Below are positions 33,021 to 33,289 of a DNA stretch of 33,289 bases, in pieces. Origin of the DNA: JBAZHE01 sp964547855 (lineage in GTDB: Bacteria; Patescibacteriota; Patescibacteriia; Patescibacteriales; WJLG01); contig CAZJPG010000016.1 in NCBI GenBank assembly GCA_964547855.1, forward strand, positions 1-33,289. Reading direction: 5' to 3'. Each line of letters starts with the position of its first letter. The first letter of the stretch is position 1. Under the pieces are notes generated by a model, which was not told the origin of the DNA, ran no database searches, and was given only the letters and a program-made list of their open reading frames with translations. The position numbers were made by a program, and so were the translations under genes.

Positions 33021-33289
33021 ATGCAAATAACACTACTCTTGAATAGGTTAGGATTAAGTGACAAAGAGAGTTTGGTCTATATGACACTGCTCGAGCAGGG
33101 GCCAGCTAATATTTCCGTTCTAGCCAAACGATCCGGTCTCTATCGCCCGCAAATCTACAAACTCTTACCGGCACTGGACGACAAGCACTTGATCGCCAAA
33201 CAAAAGATCGGCCAGAGAGTTGTCTATATGGCCGAAAACCCGGCCCAATTAAAAACCCTAGCCGACAAAATAGTAGATGATCTAGAATC
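33021..33289 (+). CDS. TrmB-family regulator, N-terminal part only
   Basis: 89 codons to the window edge. The residues form a TrmB-type winged helix (LNRLGLSDKESLVYMTLLEQGPANISVLAKRSGL, ~7-40, then YRPQIYKLLPALDDKHLI). The C-terminal effector region is outside the window. No Shine-Dalgarno site; the ATG follows AAAAAAC. Its promoter carries a palindrome over the -10, so self-repression is likely (inference). Confidence 0.85.
   Translation, partial: MQITLLLNRLGLSDKESLVYMTLLEQGPANISVLAKRSGLYRPQIYKLLPALDDKHLIAKQKIGQRVVYMAENPAQLKTLADKIVDDLE

Noticed and set aside
1..33289. CRISPR array, insertion sequence, prophage or integration site
   Set aside because: No spaced direct repeats, transposase, integrase or attachment-site repeat is visible in the window.

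Overview
The window is a compact, AT-rich bacterial chromosome segment. It holds about 33 genes, very short spacers, no rRNA or tRNA that I can see, and no gene-free stretch above about 190 bases. The protein content suggests a member of the Candidate Phyla Radiation (Patescibacteria), close to the Falkowbacteria/Magasanikbacteria-type lineages: lamin-tail-domain surface proteins, Gmad2-GerMN lipoprotein-like proteins, a PilB/C/M/N/O pilus operon with large beta-rich minor pilins, DUF5666-like proteins, a CPR-type MacAB exporter and several TrmB-type regulators. This is inference from families; there is no marker gene for exact placement.

Layout. 1-7.4 kb, minus strand: the end of an unknown protein, an FtsK/SpoIIIE DNA translocase, a large surface protein with lamin-tail, PKD and OB-like domains, a Gmad2-GerMN envelope protein and an HD-domain phosphohydrolase. 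7.4-17.0 kb, plus strand: a type IV pilus locus (pilB, pilC, three prepilin-like genes, pilM, pilN, pilO-like, and a small membrane protein in the pilP position), with a promoter before pilB, a second before pilM, and a hairpin terminator at the end. 17.0-18.6 kb, minus: a two-gene ABC-2 exporter. 18.7-24.5 kb, minus: an apparent ECF-sigma-led operon (sigma factor, membrane protein in the anti-sigma position, DUF5666-like protein, MacA-like adaptor, MacB-like ATPase and permease, second DUF5666-like protein). 24.6-26.3 kb, minus: a TrmB-type regulator followed by an M23 peptidase, under a perfect 20-bp palindrome.

26.4-31.1 kb has a different character. It encodes a phosphopantetheine-adenylyltransferase-like domain fused to a P-loop kinase-like domain (order as in animal CoA synthase), a DUF3307-like membrane protein, an M50 protease, a small membrane protein, a LOG-family protein and an orphan protein with one dockerin-like calcium loop. 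Most genes here have strong Shine-Dalgarno sites. Most genes in the rest of the window lack one and start in an A/T-rich 'ATATG' context. The window ends with a TrmB-type regulator, a histidine phosphatase and the start of a third TrmB-type regulator that has a clear promoter overlapped by a palindrome.

The most original candidates are the sigma/DUF5666/MacAB envelope operon, the PPAT-kinase fusion at the head of the Shine-Dalgarno-rich block, the set of TrmB genes each with its own palindrome, and the minor pilin in which one beta-sandwich appears to be inserted inside another.
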